The notes under the pieces are model-generated. The model was not told where the DNA came from. It did no database searches and saw only the letters and a list, made by a program, of their open reading frames with translations. From assembly GCA_905178155.1 (NCBI GenBank), contig CAJINV010000005.1, positions 5,349,038 to 5,413,037 of the forward strand: DNA of 64,000 bases, written 5' to 3'. Shown here one piece after another: positions 23,675-36,804 of this stretch (position 1 is the stretch's first letter; each line of letters opens with the position of its first letter). A program made the translations under genes and the position numbers. The stretch comes from Amoebophrya sp. A120 (Eukaryota; Sar; Dinophyceae; Syndiniales; Amoebophryaceae).

Positions 23675-25439
23675 GCAGGACTTCTACCTAGACATCAGAC
23701 GGGTGCTTTTTATTCTACAACTTCGGAATAACATTGTGTCGTACTACAAGAAGTCGGGGTGAACAAAAGGTGCTAAATTTTTGTGATTATTTTCAACGAG
23801 TAGGTAGGCGCGAGTACAATAGTTGAAAAAAGTATATAATGAATCACTGTCAACATCGGAAGGTTATTATACACTCCACAGCCACGAGATCTCGAGAATA
23901 AAGAATCGATTTACATTTGAGCAGCCGAGATTGAAAACTGCAGAGACAGATTTGAGAACTTTAGGTTACAACAAGTGGCGAAGCAAGCCTACAAATTTAT
24001 CAAAACTACTAGTATAAAAAACGCTTTAATGTCTTTCCAAAACGACGAGCTTCCCAGTGTCATCTTTATTCCAAAGAACACCCGTTGGGTTCTCGGTGGA
24101 CACGGGAGAACTACGGAGAACTTTTGACCAGTTTCATTTTGATACAAAAACAAAACGAATAAAACGCGTCGACTCAAGTACCAGAGACGAGGACGTCGTC
24201 AGAAAATTGATCGCTATTTTGGTTTTCTTCTGTTTCAGAACTTTTCAACTTCCGTTTCCATGTTTCTGTCGTTATTTTGTGCAATTTGCAACATGCACTC
24301 AACCCTAAGTAATATCCTATGGTGAGCTTTTCTTTTTGTTTGTTTCAGGAACTCTTTAGAAAAAATAAACCTTTTGTCCTTCGAATTCGTGGAAGTAGGA
24401 ATGTGGAAGATTCTTACGAAAACTTTTCGAACTGAATTTGACCATCGAAACCAGTTTTGCGCGGCTTGACGTTAGAATGTAAGTAGTTAGAAAAGTTCCA
24501 ATAAGAGTACTCAGCTCTCAGGTCGTTCGGAAAATTGCAGTAAAGAAAGGGCGGGAAGATGCTGAGGACGAGTAGCTATGTTAGCAGTGTGAAGACAGCG
24601 AATCACTGTTGAGCTGCTGCTCGCTTGTCTATGCAATGAATGACCCTGCTGCTGGTCGTTTTAGATTGTTTTTATCGCTCGTCCTCGCAAAACAGCGGAG
24701 AGGATGTCAACAGCTGTAGCAAGTCTGGTTGATTCTGGCTCATCGGAAGAAAACACCACTACGGTTCAATTTCTTCCCTCAAAAACCACTTGTGAACTCT
24801 TTTTGCAAATGAAAACAAGAAAACAGTGATTGGCTTCGAGTAGTAAACTCGTCGCAGCCGAACAACTACAGAGTGATGGGATGTCTGCATGGGGTGATAA
24901 AATTTTGTTGTCGCACCAGAAAATGCTCAATCTCTTTATTCCAGCTCATTGTTCAGATGCAAGTCCCCCGTCGTAGTGTGTCACTTACACAACAACGGTC
25001 GTCGGTTAGTTTCTTCTTCCAGCGTCTCGTCCTCAGCCTGCCCGGAGGTCGTGTGTCGCTCGGTACATTAATTATTAATCACCGACGACGAGAACAATTT
25101 GTTGATGAGAGAGACGGCTGCATTAACACTTGTTCTGGAAGCTGATGGTGAGCAGAGCAGACAGCCCTCTCATCTGGCAGCTGCTGCTGCAACATGATTC
25201 TACTGTTGCAAGAAGCTGAGCCGAGCGATAAGGTCTTGAATAAGTTGAAGAAGTAAATTTTTGGTCCGATGTTCAAGTTCATATAGTAGTTATCGAGCGG
25301 AAAGATCAAATCGTCACGATTGTTGCGCTTCTACCGGTGGATCAGACCGACGCTGTATTCCTTCAGAAGGCAGCACCAGCCGCGGAGACGTCCACGGGAG
25401 CTAAGACGGGGTCGTCGAGTGGTGCGCAAAGGAAAAAAA
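23675..25439. other. Intergenic, nothing recognised
   Basis: About 1.8 kb, the longest gap between genes. No element, tRNA or coding pattern that I can support. The kinase frame stays open upstream of its first ATG from about 25320. Confidence 0.5.
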
Positions 25440-28400
25440 ATGATGAAGAACGCTCAGCTGGTGAACCAGCACGACAAAGTAGGTGATGGCCATGAAGGTA
25501 GTCATCCTCATCACTGCAAGACCGAAGCTCCTGCTCCCTGCAGGAGCTCCTCAAGCAGCTCGTCCGAAGATTATACTCCGCCCGAAATTACCGACAACTA
25601 CGCCATCCAGCTTCCGCCCCTCGGTGCCGGGGCTTTTGCCAAGATTCTGCAAGCCACCTGCCGCAAAACCAGCGAGCCGCGGGCGCTGAAGCTGATGAAA
25701 CGGTCGAGCTACCAGAAGAGGCAGTTGGAATACCAAATCGACGTGGAGCTGGAGCTAGCGGAGCTGTGCGGGCGGAAGTGTAGCAACGTGATATCCGTTT
25801 TGGATATTTTCGATGACAGTGAAAATGTGGTGATGGCTATGACAGAGCACAGCTACAACTTCGCATTTCTCTCATTTTCTCATGCAAAACCCCAAGCCCA
25901 TGCCCAAATCCCAATCCCATCGGTACCTTGTGCTTGTAGCACTGTTCGCATGACGCCCAAACGATACTTCAACATTTTTCTCGTAAACTTGTCAAGCACA
26001 AGCTGCTCGTGGTGTGCGAGTGTTTGTATATGCAGTTAATGCCAGCATACAGATGAGGCGAGGGACGTTCAAGTTGTGCACTCTCATAACAGTGCTGCCG
26101 AAAGCGATTATCGACTTGCAGAAGGGAACACAGAAATTGCTGCACATGCGCGAGCAAAGGCAGATCCAAATGGAAGAGGAACGATTGCAGCTCCTGCAAC
26201 GAGGAACTGGTTGCGTCGGCACGGCAAGGAGCAGTAGAGAAAAGGCGGACTTGCACTGCGACGCCAGCGAGGCCGGGGCTGGGGGTGCAGCAGCTACTGC
26301 CGGGGGGCTGTTTTCCGCGAGGATGGCAGGTACTTATTTGTGGTTGATTCTGGTGCTGTAGCACGTGACTACGAGCAACCAACAGAGCAGAAAGTCAGAG
26401 CAGAGACCTGCACTTAGTCATGCAGACCGCGGAATACACTAGCACCAGCACGGCAGGAGTGCTACGATTTTTTCTATAAATTGGAACCCGATGCTGGATA
26501 TGTTGTGTAGCTGCTTGTGGAAGTCGTGACGGCGAAGCACATCATCGAAGAAGTGAGTAGCTATGTATTTTTCCACTAATATGACCTACGACAGGTGGCG
26601 GCGCTTCCCAGCCAACCACCTTCCCCCACCACCAGCGCAAGAGCGGCAACCTTTTCGGTGCGTCTGGTCGGACGACGTCTGCCTCTCACGCGCCCTCCTA
26701 TACCTCCAACTCTGCGCGAATAGATGAACAAAGAAACACGAAGAACTTCAAAGACCAATCTCACAAGCAGAAGCACTACCCCGTTTGGGGCGAAAAATTG
26801 AGCATTCACCTGTGGAAACAACTGTTAAACGCTGTAGCGTACATCCACGAGTGCGGGGTGATTCACCGAGACCTGAAGCCGGAAAACATTCTGCTGTCGT
26901 CGGTTGCAGGACGAAGAGGGACGGCTGCTGTCGGAGGGAACAACAAAAGTCGTCATCCTGATACTCCGCTATTTGGTACTTCTAGCAGCTCTAGCTCTTC
27001 ATCAACATCAAACTCGGGTAGTTCAAGTTCTTCATCCGCTACTACTAGTACTGCACGGACAACATCAAGTGGAGTGCTTGCTGGGACGAACAGAATTATA
27101 AACGCAGGCAAAGCACAACAAGGTGGTAGCTCTTTCACTATGCCAGGCACAACTACAGCTAGAACGTCGGAGCAGCACCCAAACGGAGAAAAAGACGATG
27201 AGGAGACGAGGTTTTTGAAAAAGTTTTTGAACATCAACGAGAACATTCATGTCGATGATGAAGATGAACTACATCACCACGATAACAATATCTTCGACGC
27301 GTTGATCCACGACGTCCACCTTGAAGTCGCAGACTTCGGCTGGTCGACGAAAATGCACAAGAACGTCGGCCGGGCGCTGGCGGTATCCTGTGCAAAAGTA
27401 TCGTACTCGCATAAATGCAAGTCTTGCATTTACAAATCTTTTTCTTAAGGTAGATCCGCATGACAAATTTTCTCTCTCATGCTGAGGAAATTTGTGATGC
27501 ATTTACTTATACGAGTACGATACTTTTACTTTTGCAGTTCATAGGCGGGCACGTACATCTACATGAGTCCGGAAATTCTAGACGGGCGGAAGCACTCGCC
27601 CCAGGCGGACCTGTGGGGAAGTGGCATGATCTTGTACTTCGTGCTCTTCGGAAAGCCGCTACTGGATCAAGGTACTATCTGCTTGATGCGCCTTTGGGAA
27701 ACAGAAACCTTCACTACAAGATCTTGACGGAATCACAATGCCTGACCCTAGAACTGAGTGCAAACCTGCACCTGCACAATTTTCTCCTGCTCGTTGCGTT
27801 AAGTATTTTGAATCCTCTTGCGCACGTTACCATGCCTGCTGCAAAATGCATCAACTTTCTTCATGACAGCCATTATTGGGCCCGGCGTGACGCAACTGAC
27901 GGCGCAAGAACCTGTGCGCTCGGCGCAATTTATCGGATAGAAAATGACTGTAGTGTAGTTGAGTCAAAATCTAAGTCATGTCATTTTGGTTTCATCCATA
28001 CTCTGTAGTCATTATTTCATCTTCGCTTCAGAGAAAAAATGCATAAGAGCAAAATGCTCCTGGTCCCGCTTATTATCGGAACGCGTTCTTCTTCATCTTG
28101 GTATCAACTATCAAGGGCTCTTGTTTATTTGACTCGACTACTTTTGCAATCCACACCCCTGCGGGCGCGAATCGTGCGGGAAAAAATCGATAGTGTGTGT
28201 CCGCTGAAGTATCCTTGCGAAATTCATTGACTTGTTGCAGGCTGTTCATGCAGAGGTGATTTGGAGTTCCTGTTTTGTGCCAGACAGCAAAACGTAAACA
28301 CAATTTTCAAGAGGTGAACTACTATGCCACGTTGTGCAGTCTTCCTTGCAAAAAGCCAGAAAATTTCGCTTCCATATCGGAGTTGAAGATAAGCCTGACT

Positions 28401-30445
28401 GGCTCGAGAGCTGGGATTTGTGGCTGCAGTTACGAGATTTGCTTTCCATCGTACCCGCGATTCGGCCAGATGCAAAGCGACTGTTGGAGCAGCAAATGGG
28501 TGGAGTTTGTCATGCGGATGCGGTTTCGCAGCATCAGCAGCAGCTGGACACCGGAACAACATCAGCTACCGGCGGACAAGTTCTTGTGAATAAAACGACG
28601 AAAAAAAATGGGCGCAGAGACAGCAGCACGGGGACTACAAGCGCAACCGCTTTGAGGATTACACCCAGAGGAAGCAAGAAGGACAATGGGATTGTGACCA
28701 AGAATAAAACGTCCTTGGGCTGCTCCCAGCTTCATAACAAGACAGCAAGTAGTACCGGGGGTGCGAAACGGAAATCAAACGCCTCCACGACGACCGGAAC
28801 TACGACAAAAGCAGCCGGGACAAGTACATCGTCGACTGGAGGTGATTCAGCGATAGAGCCTCATCATGCTCAGTACGGTTCCTACGGTAAAAGGAAAACA
28901 TCCACCCTCCAGCAAGGAACATCAAAGCACTCTTACGCGACTAGCAACTCGACGTCGACATGCAATGTACTTGGGAACTCCTTGGAGGCTGTTGACAATG
29001 ATACTGTTTCTATCGCTGAGACGAGTGACCACCACGACACAGAGCAAGAAGGAGCCGAGTTATCCTCCGACGAGCCGCCCGTTCCGGCACCCGAAAACTC
29101 CCGGATCATGCTGGGTATGCAGGATGACCTAAGCGACAATGAAGAAATACAACGCAGTATTGCTGGACGTCGAGAGGGTCTGAACGAAGACGAAGACCTC
29201 GAGGCCGCTGTGGGCTCGTCGTTGTTGTCAGCAACCGCCTCCTCCGCCTCTTCCACAGCCGTCTCTTCTCACCACTGGTCTCAAGCGTGGATGAGCAGCC
29301 GAGGAACAAACAATCACAACTCCAATAAGAACACTCTCGGTGCTGCTACGCAACAACAGAAACAGCACCAGCAAAAAACGCCTCCATCTCCGGTCGTGGC
29401 TGGAATGATCCCCACTTTGATGTACGACGATGAGTCGCAGACCATCGTGGAGGAAGATGCGAACTCGATCGACAAAACCCCCACGTCACAGCAACAGGTT
29501 GCGACGGGGTATGTCGTGTCCTCCGGTCGGGCGGAACTGGCGCCCCTGCAGTCGCGCAGCAGCGAAAAAGATCCTGCCCGCGAAGACTTTTCTGGGCCAC
29601 CAGCTGCAACTACAGATGAAGCTGGAAAATTGAACTACAGCACTACTTCCCAGTTGCCCCGCACCCGCGAAGTCTCAGCAACGGCCCCTGGATCCGTAGT
29701 CTCGGGTGCGAGACAGACGTCTGAGAACGAGGGAGCGCCAGTGGCTACCACTAGTACCGCGGCCGCACCATCCAGTGGCAGTGGTGCAGGGGAACTACAA
29801 TATCCAGCTGCTTTTCCCTCTCGACGTGGTGGCAACACATTAAAACAGACAAGTACTTCCAACCGTAACTCCCCGCGGTCGGAACAGCAGCAAAACCAGA
29901 ATTCGAGTTTGCTGTCGAATCACTCCAGCAGCAAGCGGAGGAAAAGCAGGCGAACCAGCAGCGCAAGTTGCACGAATTTGAATAGTGCTGCGGGGAACAG
30001 CACCAGTGTGGGAGCAACTCCAAGTGGAACCACCGCAACTCGTACAGCAGCGCAGGAGAAGACAAGTCTCCTGAACGGGCGGCGAAGTGAAGCGAATTTG
30101 CACGCGTTATTATCGAGAAATGGTCACGCTGCTCCTGGAGCCGCAAGGGGAAATAAAGAGAGCGAGGACGTGTGTGCAGAAGAAAATCAGTCGGACGAAG
30201 ATGTGCGGCGGGAAATCTCAACAAGTACTAGAATGACGAAGAGCACCGAAGGTGGAAATCAGTACCACAAGCACGGCGCTTTCAACAAAGAGAACGCAGC
30301 TTCTAATTTCGGCAGTAGCGGTACCAGCGCAACTACTGCGAGGAGTTGGAGTGCTCTGTCAACCCGAAACACAAACAGTACGACAAATCTCTTTCTCCAG
30401 TTGGACCCGCAGGCGAGGCTGCAGCGAGTCGGGGCGCCGGGCTGA
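25440..30445 (+). CDS. Aurora-like serine/threonine protein kinase with large inserts
   Basis: Exons 25440-25837, 26094-26329, 26511-26552, 26595-27383, 27549-27671 and 28314-30445 close in frame as 1239 residues. N-lobe: glycine loop LGAGAFAKI (about residue 61), ATP-binding Lys in ALKLMKR (about 83), ELELAEL helix. C-lobe: HRDLKPEN (about 315), DFGWS (about 471), MSPE in place of APE (about 494), ADLWGSGMILYFVLFGKPL, and a final helix ending IRPDAKRLL. DFGWS is typical of Aurora kinases. Two inserts are striking: about 160 residues before the LWKQLLNAVAYIHECG helix, and about 140 Ser/Thr-rich residues between HRDLKPEN and DFG, a spacing that is normally near 20. The last 650 residues are Ser/Thr/Asn-rich and free of introns. 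Substrates cannot be told from sequence. Start is the first in-frame ATG. Confidence 0.88.
25838..26088. mobile_element. Introner-like element 35, degenerate family A
   Basis: Arms match family A (TATGACAGAGCACAGC against GTTGTGCACTCTCATA), but flanks atggc/acagt no longer agree. Joins NVVMA to LPKA in phase. Confidence 0.75.
26330..26510 (+). other. GT-AG intron in kinase gene
   Basis: GTACTT to TGTGTAG, phase 1. Lies in the first large insert. Confidence 0.6.
26553..26594 (+). other. 42-bp GT-AG intron in kinase gene
   Basis: GTGAGTAG to CTACGACAG, phase 1. Needed because the frame has a TGA just upstream of 26595. Very short for this window. Confidence 0.6.
27384..27543. mobile_element. 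Introner-like element 36, family B
   Basis: Flanks ggcgg/ggcgg. Joins RALA to GTYIYMSPE in the activation segment of the kinase. Confidence 0.94.
27672..28313 (+). other. GT-AG intron in kinase gene
   Basis: GTACTATC to TTTTCAAGAG, phase 1; joins GKPLLDQ to GELLCHVVQ. At 642 bp it is the longest intron modelled in the window. Confidence 0.65.
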
Positions 30446-31558
30446 GAGGAAAAGGAGAATTTTGGACGAAAAAGAAGAATGACTATGACATATCATGGCT
30501 TCCAGTTGTATGAATAAGAAAAGAAAGAGCTGTGAGTGTGACTTGCAATAGGAAGATGGGAAAGCTTTTACGCTGTCGTCACTTGAGAATGTGTGTTTTT
30601 TTCAAAGAAAATTCTCCGTCTGGATTTTGTGAGCGTGCTAGCTGCGCAGCCGGAGGACACTATGTATCTGCTTCGCTGCAACTCGTGCAGTACATCATAC
30701 AAGTACTAGAGAGTCGAAAAGATGACCTGGTATTGATGGTCCAAGCACAACTGCGTCTCATCTAAACATAGACTGCTTCTCCTTCGGTTCTATTGCCCTT
30801 TGCGATCGCCACCGTGAGATGTGATGTTCACGTTGTCCAGCTTTGGTTTGATTTCGTGGCTTCTTGTATCTATTCCTCGTCAGCGAAACAAGCTTTTTTC
30901 GTCGGTCTACTTTTCACAGCCGCTCGTTGTGCCCCTGCTTCAAGATTTCATTAGTCGGTCGCTCACATCAATGATTCGTATTCGTACACTATATGTGATG
31001 ATTCGGTTGCTCCTTTGCTTTTCGTACACTGGAGTCGGCTGCTTTCGTACACCGCATTCAATATTGGTTTATTGCGCTTTCGGTTTCGTGCGTTTAATTG
31101 TACCGGGGGCGACGTTCTTCCTCATGCCGCTGGAACGCCTGGCTGGCTCTATGGTTTTGCTCCATAGAAGATTTTTTCGTTGTCGTGCTGGTCGTGCAGC
31201 CCCGAACGTACAACGAGGAGGACGCGGATTCTCATATTTTCGTCCTTGTCGCGCAATTCAAAAAACTCTTTTTATTATTTTCAGGTTTTGACCACACGAA
31301 AACCCAAAAACTAAAACTCAACTTTAAACGAAAAAAAAAAATTTTTGGCTGTCCCCACAACGCAAAACTTTTCTTGAAATACTTAGAGAACATTGCGAAG
31401 AAACAAGAAATCCTATTCGGCTTCTGAGAGGAAGAAGAACGAAGAACACAACTTCTACCGCTGGTAAAAGCACGACTTCAACATCGGGAAACCACCACAG
31501 TACATATCTCTCTCCCGAACAAGCACCAGCCACTGGAGCCCTACAACGACACGCCATC
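30446..31558. other. Intergenic, one hydrophobic open frame
   Basis: A hydrophobic 155-residue frame from ATG 30824 to 31291 is open, but it shows no domain and its composition follows the T-rich sequence. I do not call it a gene. Confidence 0.45.
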
Positions 31559-34500
31559 ATGCTGTACTTGTACTTTCGCCACCTCTACTCCCCGCGCGGA
31601 GGCGGAAGAGCGCCCCTGCGCTGGGTTTCCGTATCTCTCCTGTTTCTGGACGAACTGCTGAACAACCGGGCCTGCGCCTTCGCCCTTGACACGACAAAAA
31701 AACGGATCAAGCGTGTATCACTTTCAAAAAAACTACCTGCTCCACAGCGACCACGCCGAGTCGTGCGCAGTACATGATTGGCATATTAAGTACATTAGCT
31801 TTTGGCTCCTGGTGAAATAAACGTGTTTTTGTAACGTCGAAGCAGATCGTGGTGCTGGAGCACGGAAGGATAGCTGCAAAGCAGTAAAAATATATCTGCA
31901 AAAGCAAAAGGAGCGCGCAGGCCGCACGTAGGGCTCTTGTTGGCTTTATACCTTCAGAACAGCATGCATTTTCACCACCGTGTCATCTTCGTTCCACTCC
32001 TTGATGAATCAGGCCTGCTTTCTTGGTACGGCAAGAATTATTGGCACTTGCAAAAGAACCGATTGGAGTCTGGGTATTTTTGGTTTGCATAGTGCAATCG
32101 GTACAAGTTTATGGCGCCGAATGAGCCGCTCGACGAAAACGAATTGGAGGCACAAGGAAACGAAGCCGATGCGGGCAACTCGCAGCGCGGCGACGCCGAC
32201 GCGGCTGGACCAGGAGCTGCCGCCGCCGCTTTGTCATCGCCTCTTGCCGACGAGGAAGATAGAACAAAATCGAAAGGCGCCTCCTTTCTGCAAAAGGCAG
32301 ACCCACATTTGGTGGAAGAAGGCGCGTCTTTTTTGGAACAGCTCTGGAGTCATGGTATCGGAGTAAAAATGAGAAAATTGTGCTAGTAGTATGTCGTAGA
32401 TCATGATTATGGTTTGATGCCTTCTTTTTTTTGCAGCAGCCAGAGCTGCGTCGATGTAAATTCACAGCTGCGTGTTTTATACTACGTACCTCTGATACTG
32501 CAACTGCAACTCTTTACTCTAGAGAAGTAGACGAGAGGCAAGCTGGAATTTCGTTTTCGGCCCTACTGAGACGAACAGGAGACGATTGTTGCTGTTCATC
32601 ACTTGTAGCGGTCATCCCCCGTAATTCACCTTGTCACAAGTAGAAATACAAATAGTTAGCCCCGATGTCGAGTACGAGTCAGTTATGCTGTCGTAAATGA
32701 ATTACAATTACTACAGCTACGCTCGGAGCGGACCTGCAGTTCCCCGATTGGATGTACTTACCGGATCCGGAATCGATCGTCTACTACAATGGCAACCAGG
32801 AGAAGCAAGCGCAGAATGGAAGTACTGATATGCCATGGAAAGCAATGCTTCAGTTGTTTCAGTCATGTTGTTTCGTGTTGCATGGCTTTCTGCAGACAGA
32901 GATAATTTCATCAAGCGACGTTTTGATTCTTCAAGTATCTCATCGCTTTTGCTATTGGTGAAGAGACAACATGACAGTAGTTTTTTTGCATTATGTGATC
33001 GTTCAGAAAGCTGAAGAGAGCTAAACGTAATTATGAAATTGCAACAAACAACGAAAAATTGCTTTTCGTTGTATACGTAGAGATGAAGGCGCTTGGCATT
33101 GGCTACAAAATTTTAGCGCAATGACCGACACGTTGATGGATACGCTTCAAGGTGAACACGTGGCAGTTGTTCAGACAGCCGAAGAAGTGAAAGGTGGCGG
33201 AAGTAGTGCATATGAAAATGATCATAAAACAATCCGGAGTCTTTCTCGGGCCACTAACACTATCAGCGGCACTCCCAAGAAGGAAGCTTTGGGCGCGACC
33301 TCCTTTCTCGAGGCGGTCACAGGTACACCAGAGTCGAACATTGCTGATGACGGAAAAAGCGGTCCAGAAACACATGAAGCTGATGAAGATCACGTTCAGG
33401 ATCGTCTTGCTGATGATCAGGAGGAGGATCATGAGCAGAGCAAGCTGAAGGGCGTGTCACAGTCAATGAGCGGGGAAGGTCCTCCGGATGACGTGGGCGA
33501 GCACGAGAGAGACGTGCATGGTGATACTAAAACATCAGCTCCTGCAGCACTTGCAGGCAATATACTTCCTGGAGCGACGAGCAGCTCGAAATCGCCAAAA
33601 CCAAGATCCCATATCGACCCTGACTCCCAGTTCTACGGGCGTCCGCAAGTTTTCTCGGACGAGCCCGCAAGCACAGAGACGGACAAATCCCTGCAGCCGT
33701 CCGATTTTTCTGTCGTTGTCGTCAACCCGAACCCATTTCAACCGGAGTTATTACCGACCAGGCTGTACAATGCAGAGGCCAGATTCGAAATTGACGGTTA
33801 CGTCAATCGGGCCACGACAGCGGGAAATTTTCACTTTGAAGGGGACGAGACCCCGGCTCATGTTGCAAAAAAACACAAGTGTATATGTGCAGGTGTAGTG
33901 CCGATACGATTGGAAAAAAACGAATCCGAGAATTAGTGGCTGCTTTGCAACTGTGCCTGTTTTGCCGCTGGTGATGTTTCGGTGTTGCTTTAGCTTTTTA
34001 CCATTAAGATCTATATGTTTGTCTTTGTACATGTGTTATGTTTTTCTTCGTACATGCTAATAAATCTTCCTGCAATTATAATATGTAGTTGATTGCATTG
34101 ATGTTTGCTGATGGTGATGGATTGTGCCGTCGTGCTCTTCTTGCAGTGAGCAAAGCGAATTTTTGCTTTTGCACGTCGTCAAACAGCCTCTTTATCCTCG
34201 TTTCATACTATCACGCGCCAGGAGCAGGAAAGAATCAGCGCTGGTCAAGCTCAAGGATAAAGTCGCAGGAGGGGAAAGAGGGTGCAACCGCGGGTGCCAC
34301 CGAGAAGCTTTTGGATTACAAAATCGTGCGCAATGGAGAGGAAAAAGCCACTGACGATTTTGTTTTTGATGTATTCGATGATGTTGACAAGCTCGTAGAT
34401 GCAAGGTACAAGAAACCTTACGAAAATGGATACTTCAATGCTGGACATTATTCTGATCGCGCCACGGCCGAAACGAAGGTTGTAACTGTGAGTAGACAGA

Positions 34501-35234
34501 GGCATACAAAAAACAAGCGCGGCTGCCATCATTGGGACCTTACGAAAAAGACACACGAACCACTCACCAATTGGATTCAAGGATTCGGCCAAGAAAACGT
34601 GGCGCCCGGCAAAACGTACTTTTTGCTGAGCACGAACAATATCGAGTCTTCTTCAAGACCACGCGTCATACAGTTTCACGAACACTTTTCTAGCCAAGGT
34701 GAGCAGAAAAGAGAGGAGCCTGCGTCTCCGTCAAACGGGAATGAAGATGCAGGTGAGCTATACCTCGTCTCGCTGCAGCACATGGGAGGGCGTCGGAAAC
34801 CGCTAGACCGCGACAAAAACGAGGATTTTCATGTCGTTGATGATTACACGAAAAAGTTCCACCGTGTCGCCTGGGCGTTCCCAGCACCGTGCCCGGAAAT
34901 TCCGCTGAACAAGCCGTGTCAACTGCAAGAATTCTCCGAGGATGGTTTCGTTCCTGAAGTCTTTTACGATTTTGACCAGCCTGCAGTTGCGGTCGAGAGA
35001 TCAGAGCTAGTGCTTCATGAGCACGCAACGATGTCGCCGGCGAAGAAGCCAGTCTCGGAGGAGGCGACGAAGGGCTCACGCAGTGGCGGCGAGAACGAAA
35101 GGGGTTTGCCGAAGAAGAGCGAATTGCTGCAGATACAGATGCAGCAACAGGGGTTGGCATCTGTAGCCGAGAGAAAGAAAAATGAGTGGAAAAACTGGAT
35201 TTCCTCTTTGCCCGCCTCACTCGGAAGTTCTTGA
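31559..35234 (+). CDS. Unknown, probably secreted protein with only GT-AG introns
   Basis: Exons 31559-31714, 32093-32354, 32717-32852, 33081-33892 and 34147-35234 close in frame as 817 residues. All four junctions were chosen by phase and GT-AG ends. The start sits in a favourable context (GCCATCATG). A hydrophobic stretch near residues 22-45 (WVSVSLLFLDELL, RACAFA) could be a signal peptide. The middle is acidic and low in complexity. More ordered parts are LQFPDWMYLPDPESIVYYNG, RDEGAWHWLQNF and a C-terminal region with DYKIVRNGEEKATDDFVFDV and GKTYFLLSTNN. No family is recognised. It is notable as the only long gene here without a single introner-like element. The third junction (32853-33080) is least certain, and it could be two genes split near 33936/34101. 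Confidence 0.55.
31715..32092 (+). other. Probable GT-AG intron
   Basis: GTATCA to TTTGCATAG, phase 0; joins KKRIKR to CNRYKF. Confidence 0.5.
32355..32716 (+). other. Probable GT-AG intron
   Basis: GTATCG to TTACTACAG, phase 1; joins LWSH to ATLGADLQ. Confidence 0.6.
32853..33080 (+). other. Tentative GT-AG intron
   Basis: GTTGTT to ATACGTAG, phase 2; joins KAMLQ to DEGAWHW. The donor is weak; an alternative acceptor at 33116 also keeps phase. Confidence 0.35.
33893..34146 (+). other. Probable GT-AG intron
   Basis: GTGTAG to CTTCTTGCAG, phase 1; joins HKCICA to VSKANF. If it is not used, the frame stops at 33936. Confidence 0.5.
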
Positions 35235-36804
35235 ATAGTCGCTGTGCTTTTGAGTTCTTTTAGGCTCCAGGAGGCAACGAGGGTACAGAATGATCAGAGC
35301 GCGGAGGTTTTTTGTCTCGCTGCTGCTGGGGCGAAAATCTAAATCGTCGTTGTAGCAACTAGCTTAGTAAGGTAGCGCAATAAAAACTACAAAGGCAACA
35401 TCAAATGTTCATTCGCATGATGAGTATTCCCTTCGTGTGTAAAAGTTTTTGATGTGTCACTTCTTCCCCCAGTGAAGCAACACTTACAAGCCCAAGTATT
35501 GCTTTATTTGTTTTTCTGTTTTGTTACTTATGTTTTCATGTACAATTCCAATTCGAATTCTGGAGGAGAAGCCAGACCCAGAGCCACAGTCAGCTTTCAG
35601 AAGCTGTGCTTTCTCTTCGCCGGTCCAACCTGGAACAGCTTCTGTGGCTTGAGCCTGGGAGCACACGAAGTCCGCGCGTTCCCAGGTGCAGATGAATGAA
35701 AACCGATTCGCAAACCATCACTATCCGCATTGACTGTTATTTTATCTATTTTATCTTGATCTTCGTTGTTCTTTCTTTATTTTTATCTAATTGCGATTTT
35801 TTTATATTTAATACTTTTTCTTTTTTGTTTTCCTTTGTGCTCCCGAAGCCGAAACCCAATCAAGCGGCATTCACGATCACGCGTTCTTTGTGTTTGAAAA
35901 AAGAGACGAGAAAGTGAACACATGCACAAAATTAAAAAAACTCAAAATAAGTAAACCAAACGCACGCCCCCGTGAGTTAAGCTTTCGCTTCCCGCCAAGT
36001 CAGCAGTGCCGTATTTAATCGTTCCCAGTTCTTCAAACCCTCCTTTTTGAAGTCCTCGTCGAATGCACACATAAAAAATTATAATATAAACATCAAAAAA
36101 AAAAGACAACCTCAACCAACAACATCCGCGGAGGATGATCCGCTTTCGGAAGCCGGAGAGGCCTAAGGCCGCAAGACTACGGCAGACTTGAAGTGTTCCC
36201 CCGTCGTATTCATTATTTTATTGCGCGCCCCATTATTATCGCACCATAAGGAGCAGAACCAGGTCCGGGAGGAGAAGAGGCAAGAGAAACGCTTGTCGAC
36301 CTTTCGCTTTATTTTCAAGCGGCTGCTCAGCGAGCCACAGGGCCAGCTACTGCAAACGGCTGGAGCAATGTGGCCTGGAGATTACGGAGCGAGAGCGTGG
36401 TAGCCATGCCTTTGCCTTGCGGATTGTTTTGTGCATTTCTGTCTTCCGATCAAAGAGGAGAGTGAGAATGAATGCCCGGCGGCGTCGTATCTGAAAGCAG
36501 GCAGAAGCAATGTAAGGACTTCTGCCGGCTCGGGAAGTAGAAGAGCAAGTAGATGACTTAGAAAACCAAAAAACTCGACACGAAAATTATTAGAGATCAT
36601 GAGAAGGCGCATCTAGTTGTAGCTAAAGGAAAAGTTGCAAAGTAAGGCGATTTTCATCTCCATTTTCTTTAGCTACGAGACGGACCTCCTCGCTCAGCGT
36701 CATCTTCCAGCATCCAAAAATGAAAATTGTTGCACAAGCAGTAAAAAAGCTGGATGTGTAACGTGTAAGTTGTGGTGTGTTGTTTGATGTCCTTCTACCA
36801 GATC
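35235..36804. other. Intergenic, nothing recognised
   Basis: About 1.6 kb, T-rich then A-rich. An imperfect inverted repeat (CCCAGAGCCACAG facing CTGTGGCTTGAGCCTGGG) lies at about 35577-35660. No coding pattern. Confidence 0.5.

Noticed and set aside
30824-31291. 155-residue hydrophobic open frame with ATG
   Set aside because: Composition explained by T-rich DNA; no domain and no conserved pattern that I can see.
35577-35660. Imperfect inverted repeat as a further element
   Set aside because: No TAT/ATA ends, no 5-bp duplication and no flanking coding sequence.
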